Positions 1-8,594 of a stretch of DNA of 64,000 bases are shown piece by piece. The notes below the pieces were generated by a model that saw only the letters and a program-made list of their open reading frames with translations, was not told the origin of the DNA and ran no database searches. Every line of letters begins with the position of its first letter. Position 1 is the first letter of the stretch. A program made the translations under genes and the position numbers. Source of the DNA: [Actinomadura] parvosata subsp. kistnae. GTDB taxonomy: Bacteria; Actinomycetota; Actinomycetes; Streptosporangiales; Streptosporangiaceae. The stretch is taken from contig NZ_OOHJ01000018.1 of assembly GCF_900323885.1 (NCBI RefSeq), positions 2,219,001-2,283,000 of the forward strand, written 5' to 3'.

Positions 1-23
1 AGCCCCCCGTTTAGCCTGGCCGC

Positions 24-1154
24 ATGAGTCAGATACGCCCCTCGCACCCGCTGGCGGTGGCGGCCGTGGGCCTGACGATCGGCGCGCTGAGCACCGTGAG
101 TCTGTGGGATCGGGAGGTCGGGCCGACGTGGTGGCTGGACGTGGCGGTGGCGGCGGTGAGCCTGGTCGCCGCGCTGGCCCAGCTCCGCTGGCCGGTCCAC
201 GGGGCGCTGGCCGCCACCGTGCTGGCCACGCTCTCCCCGGCGGCCACGCCGGCGGCGACGACGGGCGCGTTGCAGGTGGCGCAGCGCAGGCGGTTCCCCG
301 TGGCGGCGGCCGTGACGGCCGCGGGCATGGCGGCTCACCTGGTGCAGGGGTTGTGGCGGCCCAATTCGGGCATCTCGTTCGGCTGGTGGTTGCTGCTGAT
401 CTGCGCCGCGTACGGTGCGTTGCTGGGCTGGGGCGCGCTGGCCCGTTCGCGGCGGGCCCTGCTCATCTCCCTGCGCGAGCGGGCCGCCAGAGCGGAGGCC
501 GAGCAGGGGCGCCGGGTGGCGGAGGCCCGCATGGCGGAGCGGCACCGGCTGGCCAGGGAGATGCACGACGTGCTGGCCCACCGCCTGTCCCTGGTGGCCA
601 CGCACGCGGGGGCGCTGGAGTACCGTCCGGACGCCTCTCCCGACCGGATCGCCAAGGCGGCCGGGGTGGTGCGCACGGGCGTGCACCAGGCGTTGGAGGA
701 GCTGCGGCAGGTGATCGTCCTGCTGCGCGAGCAGGACGACGAGGGTGACGACCTCGAACCGCACCCGGACCTGGCCGACCTGCCCGGCCTGGTCGCGGAG
801 GCGCGGGAGGCGGGCCAGCCGGTACGCCTGCGCGAAGGCATCACCGGCACCACGTCCCTGCCGCCGGCCGTGTCCCGTACCGCCTACCGGGTCGTGCAGG
901 AGGGGCTCACGAACGCCCGCAAGCACGCGCCGGGAGAACCGGTGGAGGTGCTGCTGGAGGGCGCGCCGGGGACACCGCTGCTGATCGACGTGCGCAACCC
1001 GCTGCCCCCGCCGGGCACCGCGCCGATCGTGCCCGGCAGCGGCCTCGGCCTGGTGGGGCTGACCGAGCGGGTACGCCTGGCGGGCGGGCGGCTCGACCAC
1101 CAGGGCACCGGCGCGGAGTTCGTGCTGCGGGCTCGGTTACCATGGCCGCCGTGA
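24..1154 (+). CDS. NarL-type two-component sensor histidine kinase
   Basis: Membrane sensor kinase of 376 residues. Hydrophobic segments cover roughly residues 10-135 (several short helices, no large extracellular loop), then a helical linker (about 140-170), the HisKA_3 dimerisation domain with REMHDVLAHR and likely phospho-acceptor His181, and a C-terminal HATPase_c domain ending in GSGLGLVGLTERV. Its stop overlaps the start of the response regulator at 1142 by 13 bases, so the two are translationally coupled and form a cognate pair. The stimulus cannot be read from the sequence. Only 23 bases precede the start, so promoter and upstream neighbours are outside the window. Confidence 0.93.
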   Translation: MSQIRPSHPLAVAAVGLTIGALSTVSLWDREVGPTWWLDVAVAAVSLVAALAQLRWPVHGALAATVLATLSPAATPAATTGALQVAQRRRFPVAAAVTAAGMAAHLVQGLWRPNSGISFGWWLLLICAAYGALLGWGALARSRRALLISLRERAARAEAEQGRRVAEARMAERHRLAREMHDVLAHRLSLVATHAGALEYRPDASPDRIAKAAGVVRTGVHQALEELRQVIVLLREQDDEGDDLEPHPDLADLPGLVAEAREAGQPVRLREGITGTTSLPPAVSRTAYRVVQEGLTNARKHAPGEPVEVLLEGAPGTPLLIDVRNPLPPPGTAPIVPGSGLGLVGLTERVRLAGGRLDHQGTGAEFVLRARLPWPP

Positions 1155-1795
1155 TCCGTGTCCTCCTGGTCGACGACGACGCCCTGGTCCGGGCCGGGCT
1201 GTCCATGATGCTCGACGGAGCGGCGGGCATCACCGTCGTCGCCGAGGCGGCCGACGGCCAGGAGGCGATCACCGCCACCGACGCGCACGCGCCCGACGTC
1301 GTCCTGATGGACCTGCGCATGCCGCGCCTCGACGGCATCACGGCCACGCGGAGGCTGCGGGCCCGCGCGCGGCCGCCCGAGGTGATCGTGCTGACCACGT
1401 TCGACACCGACGAGAACGTGCTGCACGCGCTGCGCGCGGGCGCCGCCGGGTTCCTGCTCAAGGACACGCCGCCGCCGCGGATCGTGGAGGCGATCACCCG
1501 TGTCTCCGCCGGCGACCCGATCCTGTCCCCGCACATCACCCGCCGGTTGATGGAGCGCACGATCGCCCAGGCGGGCGCCTACGAGCGGGCCCGCGCCGCG
1601 CTGGCGGCCCTCACGCCGCGCGAGCACGAGGTGGCCCTGGCGATCGCGCAGGGCCGGACGAACGCCGACATCGCCGCCGATCTCGTGATGGGCGTGACGA
1701 CCGTGAAGGCCCACGTCTCCAGCATCCTGACCAAGCTCGACCTGGACAACCGCACCCAGATCGCACTCCTCGCCCACGACGCGGGCCTCATCTGA
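1142..1795 (+). CDS. NarL/LuxR-family response regulator
   Basis: Response regulator of 217 residues. The N-terminal receiver domain has the acidic pocket VDDDA and phospho-acceptor Asp57 in LMDLRMPRLDG; the C-terminal LuxR-type helix-turn-helix runs from about residue 150 (LTPREHEVALAIAQG, then VTTVKAHVSSILTKL). It should bind DNA after phosphorylation by the kinase immediately upstream, whose 3' end it overlaps. The target genes are unknown. The gene ends 11 bases before the convergent acetyltransferase. Confidence 0.95.
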   Translation: MAAVIRVLLVDDDALVRAGLSMMLDGAAGITVVAEAADGQEAITATDAHAPDVVLMDLRMPRLDGITATRRLRARARPPEVIVLTTFDTDENVLHALRAGAAGFLLKDTPPPRIVEAITRVSAGDPILSPHITRRLMERTIAQAGAYERARAALAALTPREHEVALAIAQGRTNADIAADLVMGVTTVKAHVSSILTKLDLDNRTQIALLAHDAGLI

Positions 1796-1806
1796 GCTCC
1801 CAGTGC

Positions 1807-2349
1807 CTAGCTCGGCGTGTCCGGCTTCCACTCCTCGGCGAGGAGTCCGAGCAGCACCTCGTCCATGAAGCGGCCCAGCACCCACGCCGACGAGCGCAGC
1901 ACGCCCTCGCGGACGAAGCCGTTGCGCTCGGCGGCCCGCAGCATCGCGTAATTGTCGGACAGCGTCTCGATCTGCAGCCGCCGCAGCCCGCGCAGGACGA
2001 ACCCGTAGTGGCACAGCGTCGCCACCACGTCGCTGCCGTAGCCCTTGCCGCGGCAGGACGGCAGCAGCCCCAGCCCGATGTGTGCGGACCGGTTGTGGGT
2101 GTCGATCCCCCACAGGTTGGCGCTGCCGACCAGGGTCCCGCCGTCGAGCTCCACGACCGAGAACGGGACCTTCGACTGGTCCTTGTCGTCCGGCACGAGC
2201 CGCGAGTCGTTCGTGCCGGGCGTGATCGGCCGCCAGGGCCCGCCTTCGGCGCGGGAGGAGTTGACGGGGTCGTCGTAGAGCTCGGTCAGCAGGATCGGAA
2301 TATCGTCCTCATGGCGGGCCCTGAGCCCGATTTTCTTGCCTTTCAGCAC
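1807..2349 (-). CDS. GNAT family N-acetyltransferase (RimJ/RimL type)
   Basis: A 180-residue single-domain acetyltransferase. The acetyl-CoA pyrophosphate loop is visible as LLPSCRGKGYGSD near residues 96-107, and the C-terminal half has the usual RRLQIETLSDNYAMLRAAERNGF motif region (about 120-145). This is the fold of RimJ/RimL and small-molecule or antibiotic acetyltransferases. The acceptor substrate cannot be inferred. It converges on the two-component pair and is transcribed alone. Confidence 0.9.
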   Translation of the reverse strand: MLKGKKIGLRARHEDDIPILLTELYDDPVNSSRAEGGPWRPITPGTNDSRLVPDDKDQSKVPFSVVELDGGTLVGSANLWGIDTHNRSAHIGLGLLPSCRGKGYGSDVVATLCHYGFVLRGLRRLQIETLSDNYAMLRAAERNGFVREGVLRSSAWVLGRFMDEVLLGLLAEEWKPDTPS

Positions 2350-2389
2350 GCATGCTTCCTATCCGAGCGGATCGTCCGGAGACAAGCAG

Positions 2390-3580
2390 TTATCTCGGGG
2401 TGAGGACCCAGCGCCAGGAGCCGTCGGCGTCGCTGTCGCGGTTGGCGGCGAGCTGGATCGTCTTCGAGCCGTCCACGCTGACCAGCACCAGACCGTTGTT
2501 GAACTCGTTCTCGCACTTCCCGGCGCAGCCCAGGGCGAGGACGTTGTCGTTGTCGGCCCAGGCGTGCAGTTGCAGGACGCGCTGCCGCCCGACGACCTTC
2601 CCCGTCGCGGCTTCGGTGATCTTCGTGGGCATGCCGTCATCCCCCAGCACCAGCTGGCCGTCGGGAGAGGTGGCCGACAGGCCGCTGCCGCGCCGGTAGC
2701 GCTCCCCCTTGGGCGCGTCCGTGGGGGAGCCGTCCAGGGTGTAGAAGCGCCTGTCGGGCGAGGAGGAGGTGGGGCCCCAGATCAGCTCGCCGTCCAGGCT
2801 CCAGCCGAGGTCCTGGCGGCCGTTGCCGTTGGTGTACTCGGCGTCGCTGTAGATGCCGTCGGGCAGCGGGGGCAGCTCGTGGTAGACCGACTCGCCCGTC
2901 CCCGTGTCGATGACGTAGTAGCCGGTGCGCGGGCTGCCCATCTCGGCGCTGTCCTCCTGGAAGACATCGGGGTAGCTGGAGTAGGCGGTGGCGAGGATCC
3001 TGGTGCCGTCCGGGGACCACACGACGGATCCCACCGGGTGCTCCAGCTCGTACGTGGCCAGCATCTGCCCCGTGTCGAGGTTGAGCACGCCCACCCGGTT
3101 GCCGATCAGGTCCCCTTGGATCACGGCCGCGACCTGCAGCCCCGGCGCGACGTCCACCCACGCGTACGGGGTCTCGCGGTAGCCGTCCGTGCCCGGGTCG
3201 TACACGGACCAGGTGCGCCGGACGCGCGTGCGGTCGCCCTCGACCGGCTCCTGCCGGGTCACGTAGTACGCCGACACCGCCATCCGCCCGGCGGCGACGA
3301 GCTTGGCGGGCGGGCTGTGCTCGGTGTCCGTGCGGATGTCCGTCGGCGCCGGCGACGGCCGGGGCGGCAGCGTGATGCCGCTGAGCGGGCGGGCGACGGG
3401 CGGCACGGGGTCGCGTTGCACGGTGACGAACACGGCGACGGCCGCGATCATGGCCGCCACCAGCACGGCGGCCCCGTAAGGCTTCCAGGCGCGCCTCCGT
3501 AGCGCCCGGTCGGCCAGGCCGGGGGGCACCCTGGCCTCGCCCGCCCAGTCCTCCAGCGTGTCGCGCAGCAGCCGGGTCAC
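2390..3580 (-). CDS. membrane-anchored sigma-factor partner with extracytoplasmic beta-propeller-like domain
   Basis: Start taken as the GTG at 3580, which overlaps the stop of the upstream sigma factor (GTGA); longer readings run through the sigma gene in another frame. The product is 396 residues: a short cytoplasmic N-terminus (about 1-33), one transmembrane helix (about 34-55, AAVLVAAMIAAVAVFV), a Pro-rich stalk and a large outer domain with propeller-like blades (SVVWSPDGTRIL, SATSPDGQLVLG). Position and topology match the partner proteins found with SigE-family sigma factors. A direct anti-sigma role is inference, since no zinc-binding HxxxCxxC motif is seen. Confidence 0.8.
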   Translation of the reverse strand: MTRLLRDTLEDWAGEARVPPGLADRALRRRAWKPYGAAVLVAAMIAAVAVFVTVQRDPVPPVARPLSGITLPPRPSPAPTDIRTDTEHSPPAKLVAAGRMAVSAYYVTRQEPVEGDRTRVRRTWSVYDPGTDGYRETPYAWVDVAPGLQVAAVIQGDLIGNRVGVLNLDTGQMLATYELEHPVGSVVWSPDGTRILATAYSSYPDVFQEDSAEMGSPRTGYYVIDTGTGESVYHELPPLPDGIYSDAEYTNGNGRQDLGWSLDGELIWGPTSSSPDRRFYTLDGSPTDAPKGERYRRGSGLSATSPDGQLVLGDDGMPTKITEAATGKVVGRQRVLQLHAWADNDNVLALGCAGKCENEFNNGLVLVSVDGSKTIQLAANRDSDADGSWRWVLTPR

Positions 3581-4104
3581 GTGGTCACCTCCAGGTCGCG
3601 GGCCAGCTCCAGGGCCAGCTCGGGGGCCGTCTCGCGCAGCCGCGCCAGCGATCGGTGCGCGGTGCTCCTGACCGTGCCGACGGAGCAGCCCAGCACCTGG
3701 GCCACCTCCTGCTCGGGCAGATCCTCGTAGTAACGCAGCACCACCACCGCGCGCTGGCGGGCGGTGAGCCGGGCGAGGGCGGAGCGCAGCACGAGGCGCA
3801 GCTCGCTCTGGTGGTGCGCGTCGCGCGCCTCCCGTTCGGGCGGGCCGGCCTGTAAGACCTCGCCCCGCCGCGTGCTCGCCCGCCACCAGCTGACCTGCTG
3901 CCGGTACATGATCTGCTTGGCGTACGCCTCGGGCGCCGTCACCCGCCGCCACTTGGCCGCCAGCCTCGCCAGCGCGGTCTGCACCAGGTCCTCGGCCGCG
4001 TGCTGGTCACCGCCGGTGAGCAGGTACCCGAGCCGCATGAGGGCGGGAGAACGCGCGTCAACGAACTCGCGGAACCGTTGCTCGTCCGCGGCGTCCACGG
4101 TCAC
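3577..4104 (-). CDS. SigE-family RNA polymerase sigma factor (ECF type)
   Basis: A 175-residue ECF sigma factor of the actinobacterial SigE family. Region 2 starts near residue 12 (FREFVDARSPALMRLGYLLTG, with AAEDLVQTALARL) and region 4 covers about 110-165 (LTARQRAVVVLRYYEDL, then VAQVLGCSVGTVRSTAHR). It directs core polymerase to a small regulon, usually in response to an envelope signal. It is co-transcribed with the membrane protein downstream (GTGA overlap), the standard arrangement for a regulator and its membrane partner. Confidence 0.94.
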   Translation of the reverse strand: MTVDAADEQRFREFVDARSPALMRLGYLLTGGDQHAAEDLVQTALARLAAKWRRVTAPEAYAKQIMYRQQVSWWRASTRRGEVLQAGPPEREARDAHHQSELRLVLRSALARLTARQRAVVVLRYYEDLPEQEVAQVLGCSVGTVRSTAHRSLARLRETAPELALELARDLEVTT

Positions 4105-4175
4105 CTCCAGGGAATCGACATCACCCTCTCAGACGCCCCGGTGGTGCTCCCGCTATGCCTGGATCGACAAGAGTT

Positions 4176-4511
4176 CTAGCGCATCAGGTCGGGGCCCTCG
4201 TTCTCGTCGGGGACGGTCGGGGTGGGGTTGACGTACTCCAGCGGGGCCGCGCCGGCCTGCTGGGGCACCTCCAGCAGGCCCAGCGTGTCCTGCTCGCCCC
4301 TGCGGGTGATCACCTCGTTGATCGCCTCGGTCAGCTCCCGCCGGTCGTAGGGGCCTTCGGGCAGCTCGTTGAGGTGGGTCAGCAGGTCGGCGGAAAGGTT
4401 CACGTGCCGCGAGGCCTGGGCGTAGACGTCGCGCATCGCCACCCGTTCGCGGCCGTGGAACACCTCGTCGATGGCCTGTCGCAGCTCGTCGAGCACGGCG
4501 TGTCCGCTCAT
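4176..4511 (-). CDS. small conserved protein, possibly DUF2795-like
   Basis: A 111-residue soluble acidic protein. The start ATG at 4511 overlaps the stop of the glycosyltransferase gene (ATGA), so it is the last gene of the glycosyltransferase operon. The core (about residues 5-75) is helical, with LTHLNELPEGPYDRRELTEA resembling the end of DUF2795-type domains; the tail is Pro-rich and unstructured. No catalytic motif is visible and the function is unknown. The family assignment is weak. Confidence 0.75.
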   Translation of the reverse strand: MSGHAVLDELRQAIDEVFHGRERVAMRDVYAQASRHVNLSADLLTHLNELPEGPYDRRELTEAINEVITRRGEQDTLGLLEVPQQAGAAPLEYVNPTPTVPDENEGPDLMR

Positions 4512-5584
4512 CGGTCCCCCTTGGTCAGTAGGTCGTCCACCTGCTCCGCCACCATGTCCACGGTGACGTCGCGCACCCATGACTCGTCGTGCGGGCAGCG
4601 CTCGGCGGCCGGGTCCACGCCGGCGGCGCCGCAGCGCGGGCAGGCGGTGGTCCAGGAGATCAGGGGCCGGTGCGCGGTCCTGCTGAGCGGGCCGGCCTGG
4701 ATCAGGTTGCCGCACCAGTAGATAGCGACGGTGGGGGTGCCGACGGCGGCGGCCAGGTGGCGGGGGCCGGTGTCGTTGGCGATCACGAGGTCGCAGCGCT
4801 CGTACAGGGCGGCGAGCCCGCCGAGGCCGAGCGCGCCCACGACGGGGATCGCGGGCCGGCGCATGGCCTCGACCACGCCCATCACGAGGTCCTGCTCATC
4901 GCGCGTGCCGGTCACGACCACGGGGCGGCCCGTCTGATCGGCCACCTCGGCGAAGCGCTCCACCGGCCAGCGCCGTCGCGGGTCGGTCGCGCCCGGGTGC
5001 ACGGCCACCAGCCCGGCGGGCGGCTGCCCGAGCGCGCGGGCCAGGTCGGCGCGGTCGGCGGCGGTGACCGCCACGCGCGGCTCCAGCCCGCCGTCCACGG
5101 CGCCGACCAGCGCCGCCACCTGGAGGAAGCGCAGGGTCTCGTGGTGATAGTCGGTGTACGGCACCCAGCGGTCCAGCCGCTCGGCCCCCGGCGCGCGCAG
5201 CCCCGCGGTCACCCTGGCGCCCAGCCGGCGCACGAACGGGTTGGAGAACCGGCCGCCCCCGTGGATCTGCACCGCCAGGTCGAACTCGCGCTGCCGCAAC
5301 CGCTCGCACAGCTCCTCCGGCGCCCGGTGGCCCGGCTCGCGGGTGGAGACGCCCGAGATCGGCGGCAGCGCCACCACGTCGTCCACGGGGCCGGGGCGGC
5401 CGGTGAGGAAGGCGGCGTGCCAGGCGGTGCCGAGCAGGGTCAGGCGGGCGCCGGGGTAGGCGCGTTTGAGCGCCTCCAGGGCCGGCACGGCCATGAGGTA
5501 GTCGCCGATGGCGTTGGCCCGCAGCACCGCGATGCGCCGCACGTCCCCGATGAGCGCCCTCGTGTCAGGTCCGGGTGCCTTCAT
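4508..5584 (-). CDS. glycosyltransferase family 9 (heptosyltransferase-like)
   Basis: A 358-residue GT-B enzyme of family GT9, the ADP-heptose:LPS heptosyltransferase family. The N-terminal motif RIAVLRANAIGDYLMAVPAL, the nucleotide-site region HPGATDPRRRWPVERFAEV (about residue 205) and NDTGPRHLAAAVGTPTVAIY (about 285-305) are typical. The start ATG at 5584 overlaps the stop of the upstream GT2 gene. With hldE just across the divergent promoter, the donor is plausibly an ADP-heptose. As Gram-positives lack LPS, the acceptor is presumably another surface glycan or a small molecule (inference). Confidence 0.88.
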   Translation of the reverse strand: MKAPGPDTRALIGDVRRIAVLRANAIGDYLMAVPALEALKRAYPGARLTLLGTAWHAAFLTGRPGPVDDVVALPPISGVSTREPGHRAPEELCERLRQREFDLAVQIHGGGRFSNPFVRRLGARVTAGLRAPGAERLDRWVPYTDYHHETLRFLQVAALVGAVDGGLEPRVAVTAADRADLARALGQPPAGLVAVHPGATDPRRRWPVERFAEVADQTGRPVVVTGTRDEQDLVMGVVEAMRRPAIPVVGALGLGGLAALYERCDLVIANDTGPRHLAAAVGTPTVAIYWCGNLIQAGPLSRTAHRPLISWTTACPRCGAAGVDPAAERCPHDESWVRDVTVDMVAEQVDDLLTKGDR

Positions 5585-6396
5585 GCTCGGTCCAGCACGT
5601 AGTCGTAGCATTCCGCGCCGCGGTCCACGACGGTGGTCGGCAGCTCCAGGTGGTAGGCGCGGCTGGGCAGCAGCCCCGCGCCGCCGTACCGCTCCATGAC
5701 GCGCAGTTGCGCGACGACGTCCTCGCCGGCGTGCGCGGGCGGCACCGAGCGCCAGAACGCGAACCCGCCGCACTCCTCCAGCCGCTCCCGGTCGTAGAGC
5801 ACGCAGCCGCCGATCCAGGCCACCTTGTACGCCTGCCACGCCAGCCGCGCCCCCACCCGTTCGGCCAGGTGCAGCGGATTGGCCGCGTTGTGCAGCGTGT
5901 GCCGCCCCCAGGCGGGGCTGCCCCTGCGGACCCGCTCGGGCCACACCTCGCGGGCCCATTCCTCGTAAGGCTCCAGCTCGTCGGGCCGCCGGTCGTCGCG
6001 GTAGGAGAGCCCGTGCAGCCCGTACCCGACGAACCCGCACCGCAGCTGCGCCATCGCGGCGAGCAGCACGCCCACGGCGTCGGGCTCCAGCCACACGTCG
6101 TCGTCGAGATACAGGCACAGCGGCCGGCCCGCCTGCTCCAGCAGGTACTGGCGCTGCTCGGCCAGCCCGCGCGCGGGGACGTGCCGCAGCAGCGCCACCT
6201 CGCTCCCGAGGTGCTCCAGGATCCGTACGGCGCTCGCGACCAGCGGGTCACCGGTGACCGGCATCTCCGACTGGTCGGAGACGACGACCCGGAACCCGCG
6301 GGCGCTCTGGGCCGCCAGCCCGGCCAGCGTCACGGCGAGCGCGGCCGGCCGGTCCCTGGTCGGGACGAGCACGTCGAGGTCTGAAGGGCGGTGCAT
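5581..6396 (-). CDS. family 2 glycosyltransferase
   Basis: A 271-residue GT-A glycosyltransferase. The opening strand-loop LDVLVPTRDRPAALAVTLAGL binds nucleotide-sugar, and the metal-binding acidic triplet is Asp98-Asp100 in LCLYLDDDVWLEP. No membrane helix is seen, so it acts in the cytoplasm. It is the first gene of a three-gene operon with the GT9 enzyme and a small protein, transcribed away from hldE. Donor and acceptor are unknown; heptose-glycan assembly is the contextual inference. Confidence 0.88.
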   Translation of the reverse strand: MHRPSDLDVLVPTRDRPAALAVTLAGLAAQSARGFRVVVSDQSEMPVTGDPLVASAVRILEHLGSEVALLRHVPARGLAEQRQYLLEQAGRPLCLYLDDDVWLEPDAVGVLLAAMAQLRCGFVGYGLHGLSYRDDRRPDELEPYEEWAREVWPERVRRGSPAWGRHTLHNAANPLHLAERVGARLAWQAYKVAWIGGCVLYDRERLEECGGFAFWRSVPPAHAGEDVVAQLRVMERYGGAGLLPSRAYHLELPTTVVDRGAECYDYVLDRA

Positions 6397-6479
6397 AGCG
6401 GCCTGGCTACCCGGCCCTCAGCGTCCGTAACTTCCCTTATATAGGGTTTGAGCTGGTCTTTTGCAGGTACACGCTCCTC
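6397..6479. promoter_or_regulatory. divergent promoter region of the heptose/glycosyltransferase locus
   Basis: This 83-base gap separates the GT2 operon (leftward) from hldE (rightward). It contains the AT-rich near-palindrome CCCTTATATAGGG at 6434-6446, the lowest-GC spot in the neighbourhood, and probably holds both promoters. No start site can be assigned from sequence alone. Confidence 0.45.
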
Positions 6480-7904
6480 ATGGGCACAGATGAGATCATC
6501 AACGCCGTGGTCGTCGGCGACGTCATGCTCGACTCGTGGCTGCACGGCTCGGCCAAGCGCCTCGCGCAGGAGGCGCCGGTGCCCGTGATGAGCCTGGAGG
6601 CGACCGAGGACGCCCCCGGCGGCGCCGCCAACACCGCCGCCAACCTGGTGGCGCTCGGGGCCCGTGTCCGGCTCGTCGGCGTGGTGGGCGACGACGAGTG
6701 CGGGGAGAAGCTGGACAACGCGCTGCGGCTGCTCGGCGTCGGCACCGACCTGCTGACCGTGCCGGGGCGGCGCACCGCGCACAAGCGCCGGCTGGTCACC
6801 AGCGGCCAGCTCACGGCCCGCTACGACGAGGAGGACCTGTCCGTCATCCCCGAGGATGCCGAGCGCGACCTGCTCGCGCGGGTCGAGGAGGCCGTCGCGG
6901 GCGCCGACGTGGTGGTGGCCTGCGACTACGGCGGCGGCGTGTGCACCCCGGCCGTGCGGCGGGCGCTGGCGGGGCTGCCGCTTCTGGTCGTGGACGCGCA
7001 CGCGGTCGCGCCGTGGCGGGAGTGCGCCCCGGCCGCCGTGCTGCCCAACTACGCCGAGGTCGTCCGGCTGCTCGGCGACGACGGCGGCGCCGTGGACCGG
7101 CCCGCGTACCTGATGGGCCGCTCCGAGCGGCTGCTGGAGCTGACCGGCGCCGGGATCGTGGTCACCACGCTGGACGGCGAGGGCACGCTGCTGCACCGCC
7201 GGGGCCACCCGCCGTACCGGACCTACGCCCAGCCCGCGCCGCAGCACATGGCGACGGGCGCGGGCGACACGTACACGGCCGCGTTCGCGCTCTGGCTGGC
7301 GAGCGGCGCCTCGCCGGAGGAGGCGGCGGAGGCCGGGCAGGCGGCGGCCGGCGTCGTCGTGCGCCGCCAGGGCACCGCCGTCTGCACCCGCTACGACCTG
7401 GTACGCGCACTGCGCCGCCAGGAGGGCACCGTGCAGACGGCCGAGCGGCTGGCCCAGCTCCTCGACGAGCACCGGCGCAGGGGCGAGCGGGTGGTGTTCA
7501 CCAACGGCTGCTTCGACGTGCTGCACCGGGGGCACGTGACGTACCTGGAGCAGGCGGGGCAGCTCGGCGACGTGCTGGTGGTCGCGGTCAACAGCGACGC
7601 CAGCGTGGCCCGGCTGAAAGGCCCCGGCCGGCCGGTCAACTCGTGCGAGGACCGGATGTCGGTGCTGGCCGCGCTGAACGACGTGGACTACGTCACCGAG
7701 TTCGACGAGGACACGCCGGAGCGGCTGATCAGGATGATGCGGCCCGAGCTGTACGTGAAGGGCGGCGACTACACGGCGGAGATGCTGCCCGAGGCGCCGC
7801 TGGTGCGCGCGCTCGGCGGCGAGGTGCGGGTGCTCGGCTACCTGCCGGACCGCTCCACGACCGCCATCATCGGACGGATGCGCTCGCTGCCCGAGGAGGT
7901 TTAG
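6480..7904 (+). CDS. hldE: bifunctional D-glycero-beta-D-manno-heptose-7-phosphate kinase / 1-phosphate adenylyltransferase
   Basis: A 474-residue fusion matching the domain order of HldE (RfaE). The N-terminal PfkB/ribokinase-like kinase (about 1-320) has GGAANTAANLVALGA and the anion-hole/catalytic region HMATGAGDTYTAAF. The C-terminal cytidylyltransferase-like domain (about 335-474) has TNGCFDVLHRGHVTYLEQAG with the HxGH nucleotidyl-transfer motif, and ends near DRSTTAIIGRMR. It would make heptose-1,7-bisphosphate and ADP-heptose. GmhA (isomerase), GmhB (phosphatase) and HldD (epimerase) are not in the window, so the rest of the route must lie elsewhere. Confidence 0.93.
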   Translation: MGTDEIINAVVVGDVMLDSWLHGSAKRLAQEAPVPVMSLEATEDAPGGAANTAANLVALGARVRLVGVVGDDECGEKLDNALRLLGVGTDLLTVPGRRTAHKRRLVTSGQLTARYDEEDLSVIPEDAERDLLARVEEAVAGADVVVACDYGGGVCTPAVRRALAGLPLLVVDAHAVAPWRECAPAAVLPNYAEVVRLLGDDGGAVDRPAYLMGRSERLLELTGAGIVVTTLDGEGTLLHRRGHPPYRTYAQPAPQHMATGAGDTYTAAFALWLASGASPEEAAEAGQAAAGVVVRRQGTAVCTRYDLVRALRRQEGTVQTAERLAQLLDEHRRRGERVVFTNGCFDVLHRGHVTYLEQAGQLGDVLVVAVNSDASVARLKGPGRPVNSCEDRMSVLAALNDVDYVTEFDEDTPERLIRMMRPELYVKGGDYTAEMLPEAPLVRALGGEVRVLGYLPDRSTTAIIGRMRSLPEEV

Positions 7905-7933
7905 CCCGCGCGCCGTTCGGTAGGCGGCACTCC

Positions 7934-8476
7934 ATGACTCAGACCCTGCAGAAGCCCGCCCACCTGCGCGAGGACGTTCAGCCCGAACGCGAGCGCAGGC
8001 CGATCGTGCGGGCGGCCGCCAGAGGCGTGATCGGCTCCATGGCGATGTCGGGCCTGCGGCAGCTCACCACCGCGCTCGGCATGGTGCCGAGCACGCCACC
8101 CGAGTCCGTGCTCAAGCGGACCGCGCCCAAAGCCTTCCACAGCGTGCCGGACGAGCGGCGGCCGGCCGTCGTGGAGGCCGTGCACTGGACGTACGGGGCG
8201 GTCGGCGGGGCGTTCTTCGGCCTCCTGCCCAAGGCGGTGCGCCGGCGGCGCTGGGCGGGGCCCGTCTACGGGGTGCTGGCCTGGGCCGCCTTCGAGACGG
8301 CGATCGCGCCCGCACTGGGCCTGACGCGCCGGCACGGGCGGGCCGAGCGGGTGGCGCTGCTGGCCGACCACGTGCTGTACGGCATCGTGGTGGGTGCCGC
8401 GCCGCGGCCGTCCAAGAAGCGGCACCACGAGGACGCCGAGCAGGCGCCGCCGTCCTGGCTCCAGGAGCGCCCCTGA
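7934..8476 (+). CDS. conserved membrane protein of unknown function
   Basis: A 180-residue protein starting at the ATG 29 bases after hldE. A charged N-terminus (about 1-25) is followed by hydrophobic stretches around 28-45 (ARGVIGSMAMSGLRQLTTAL), 90-105 (GAVGGAFFGLLP), 115-135 and 145-160 (LLADHVLYGIVVGAA), suggesting three or four membrane helices, then a charged tail. I do not recognise a functional family. Small spacing makes co-transcription with hldE likely. It converges on the siderophore synthetase across a tandem repeat. Confidence 0.8.
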   Translation: MTQTLQKPAHLREDVQPERERRPIVRAAARGVIGSMAMSGLRQLTTALGMVPSTPPESVLKRTAPKAFHSVPDERRPAVVEAVHWTYGAVGGAFFGLLPKAVRRRRWAGPVYGVLAWAAFETAIAPALGLTRRHGRAERVALLADHVLYGIVVGAAPRPSKKRHHEDAEQAPPSWLQERP

Positions 8477-8478
8477 TC

Positions 8479-8594
8479 GATCAGGACGTGCCCTGAGGCG
8501 ATCAGGACGTGCTCTGAGCGATCAGGATGTGCTCTTGAGCGATCAGGATGTGCTCTTGAGCGATCAGGATGTGCTCTTGAGCGATCAGGGTGCG
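8479..8594. repeat. tandem repeat, 21-bp unit, at the siderophore synthetase 3' end
   Basis: Five full units and one partial unit of about 21 bases, type GATCAGGATGTGCTCTTGAGC; units 3-5 (8520-8582) are identical and units 1-2 diverged. The partial unit at 8583 contains the stop codon of the leftward IucA/IucC gene, whose last codons are therefore a repeat copy. Because the unit is a multiple of three, four successive TGA codons stand in the same frame. The left edge carries a perfect 14-bp palindrome, CCTGATCGATCAGG (8472-8485), over the stop of the rightward gene. Confidence 0.9.

Noticed and set aside
6536-8476. Long plus-strand frame spanning hldE and the next gene
   Set aside because: Its first part is an out-of-frame shadow of hldE (Arg/Ala/Gly-rich); only the end, from 7934, is a real gene.
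8479-8594. Possible CRISPR array
   Set aside because: Units are directly adjacent with no unique spacers, and no cas genes are present; the same holds for the other tandem arrays in the window.
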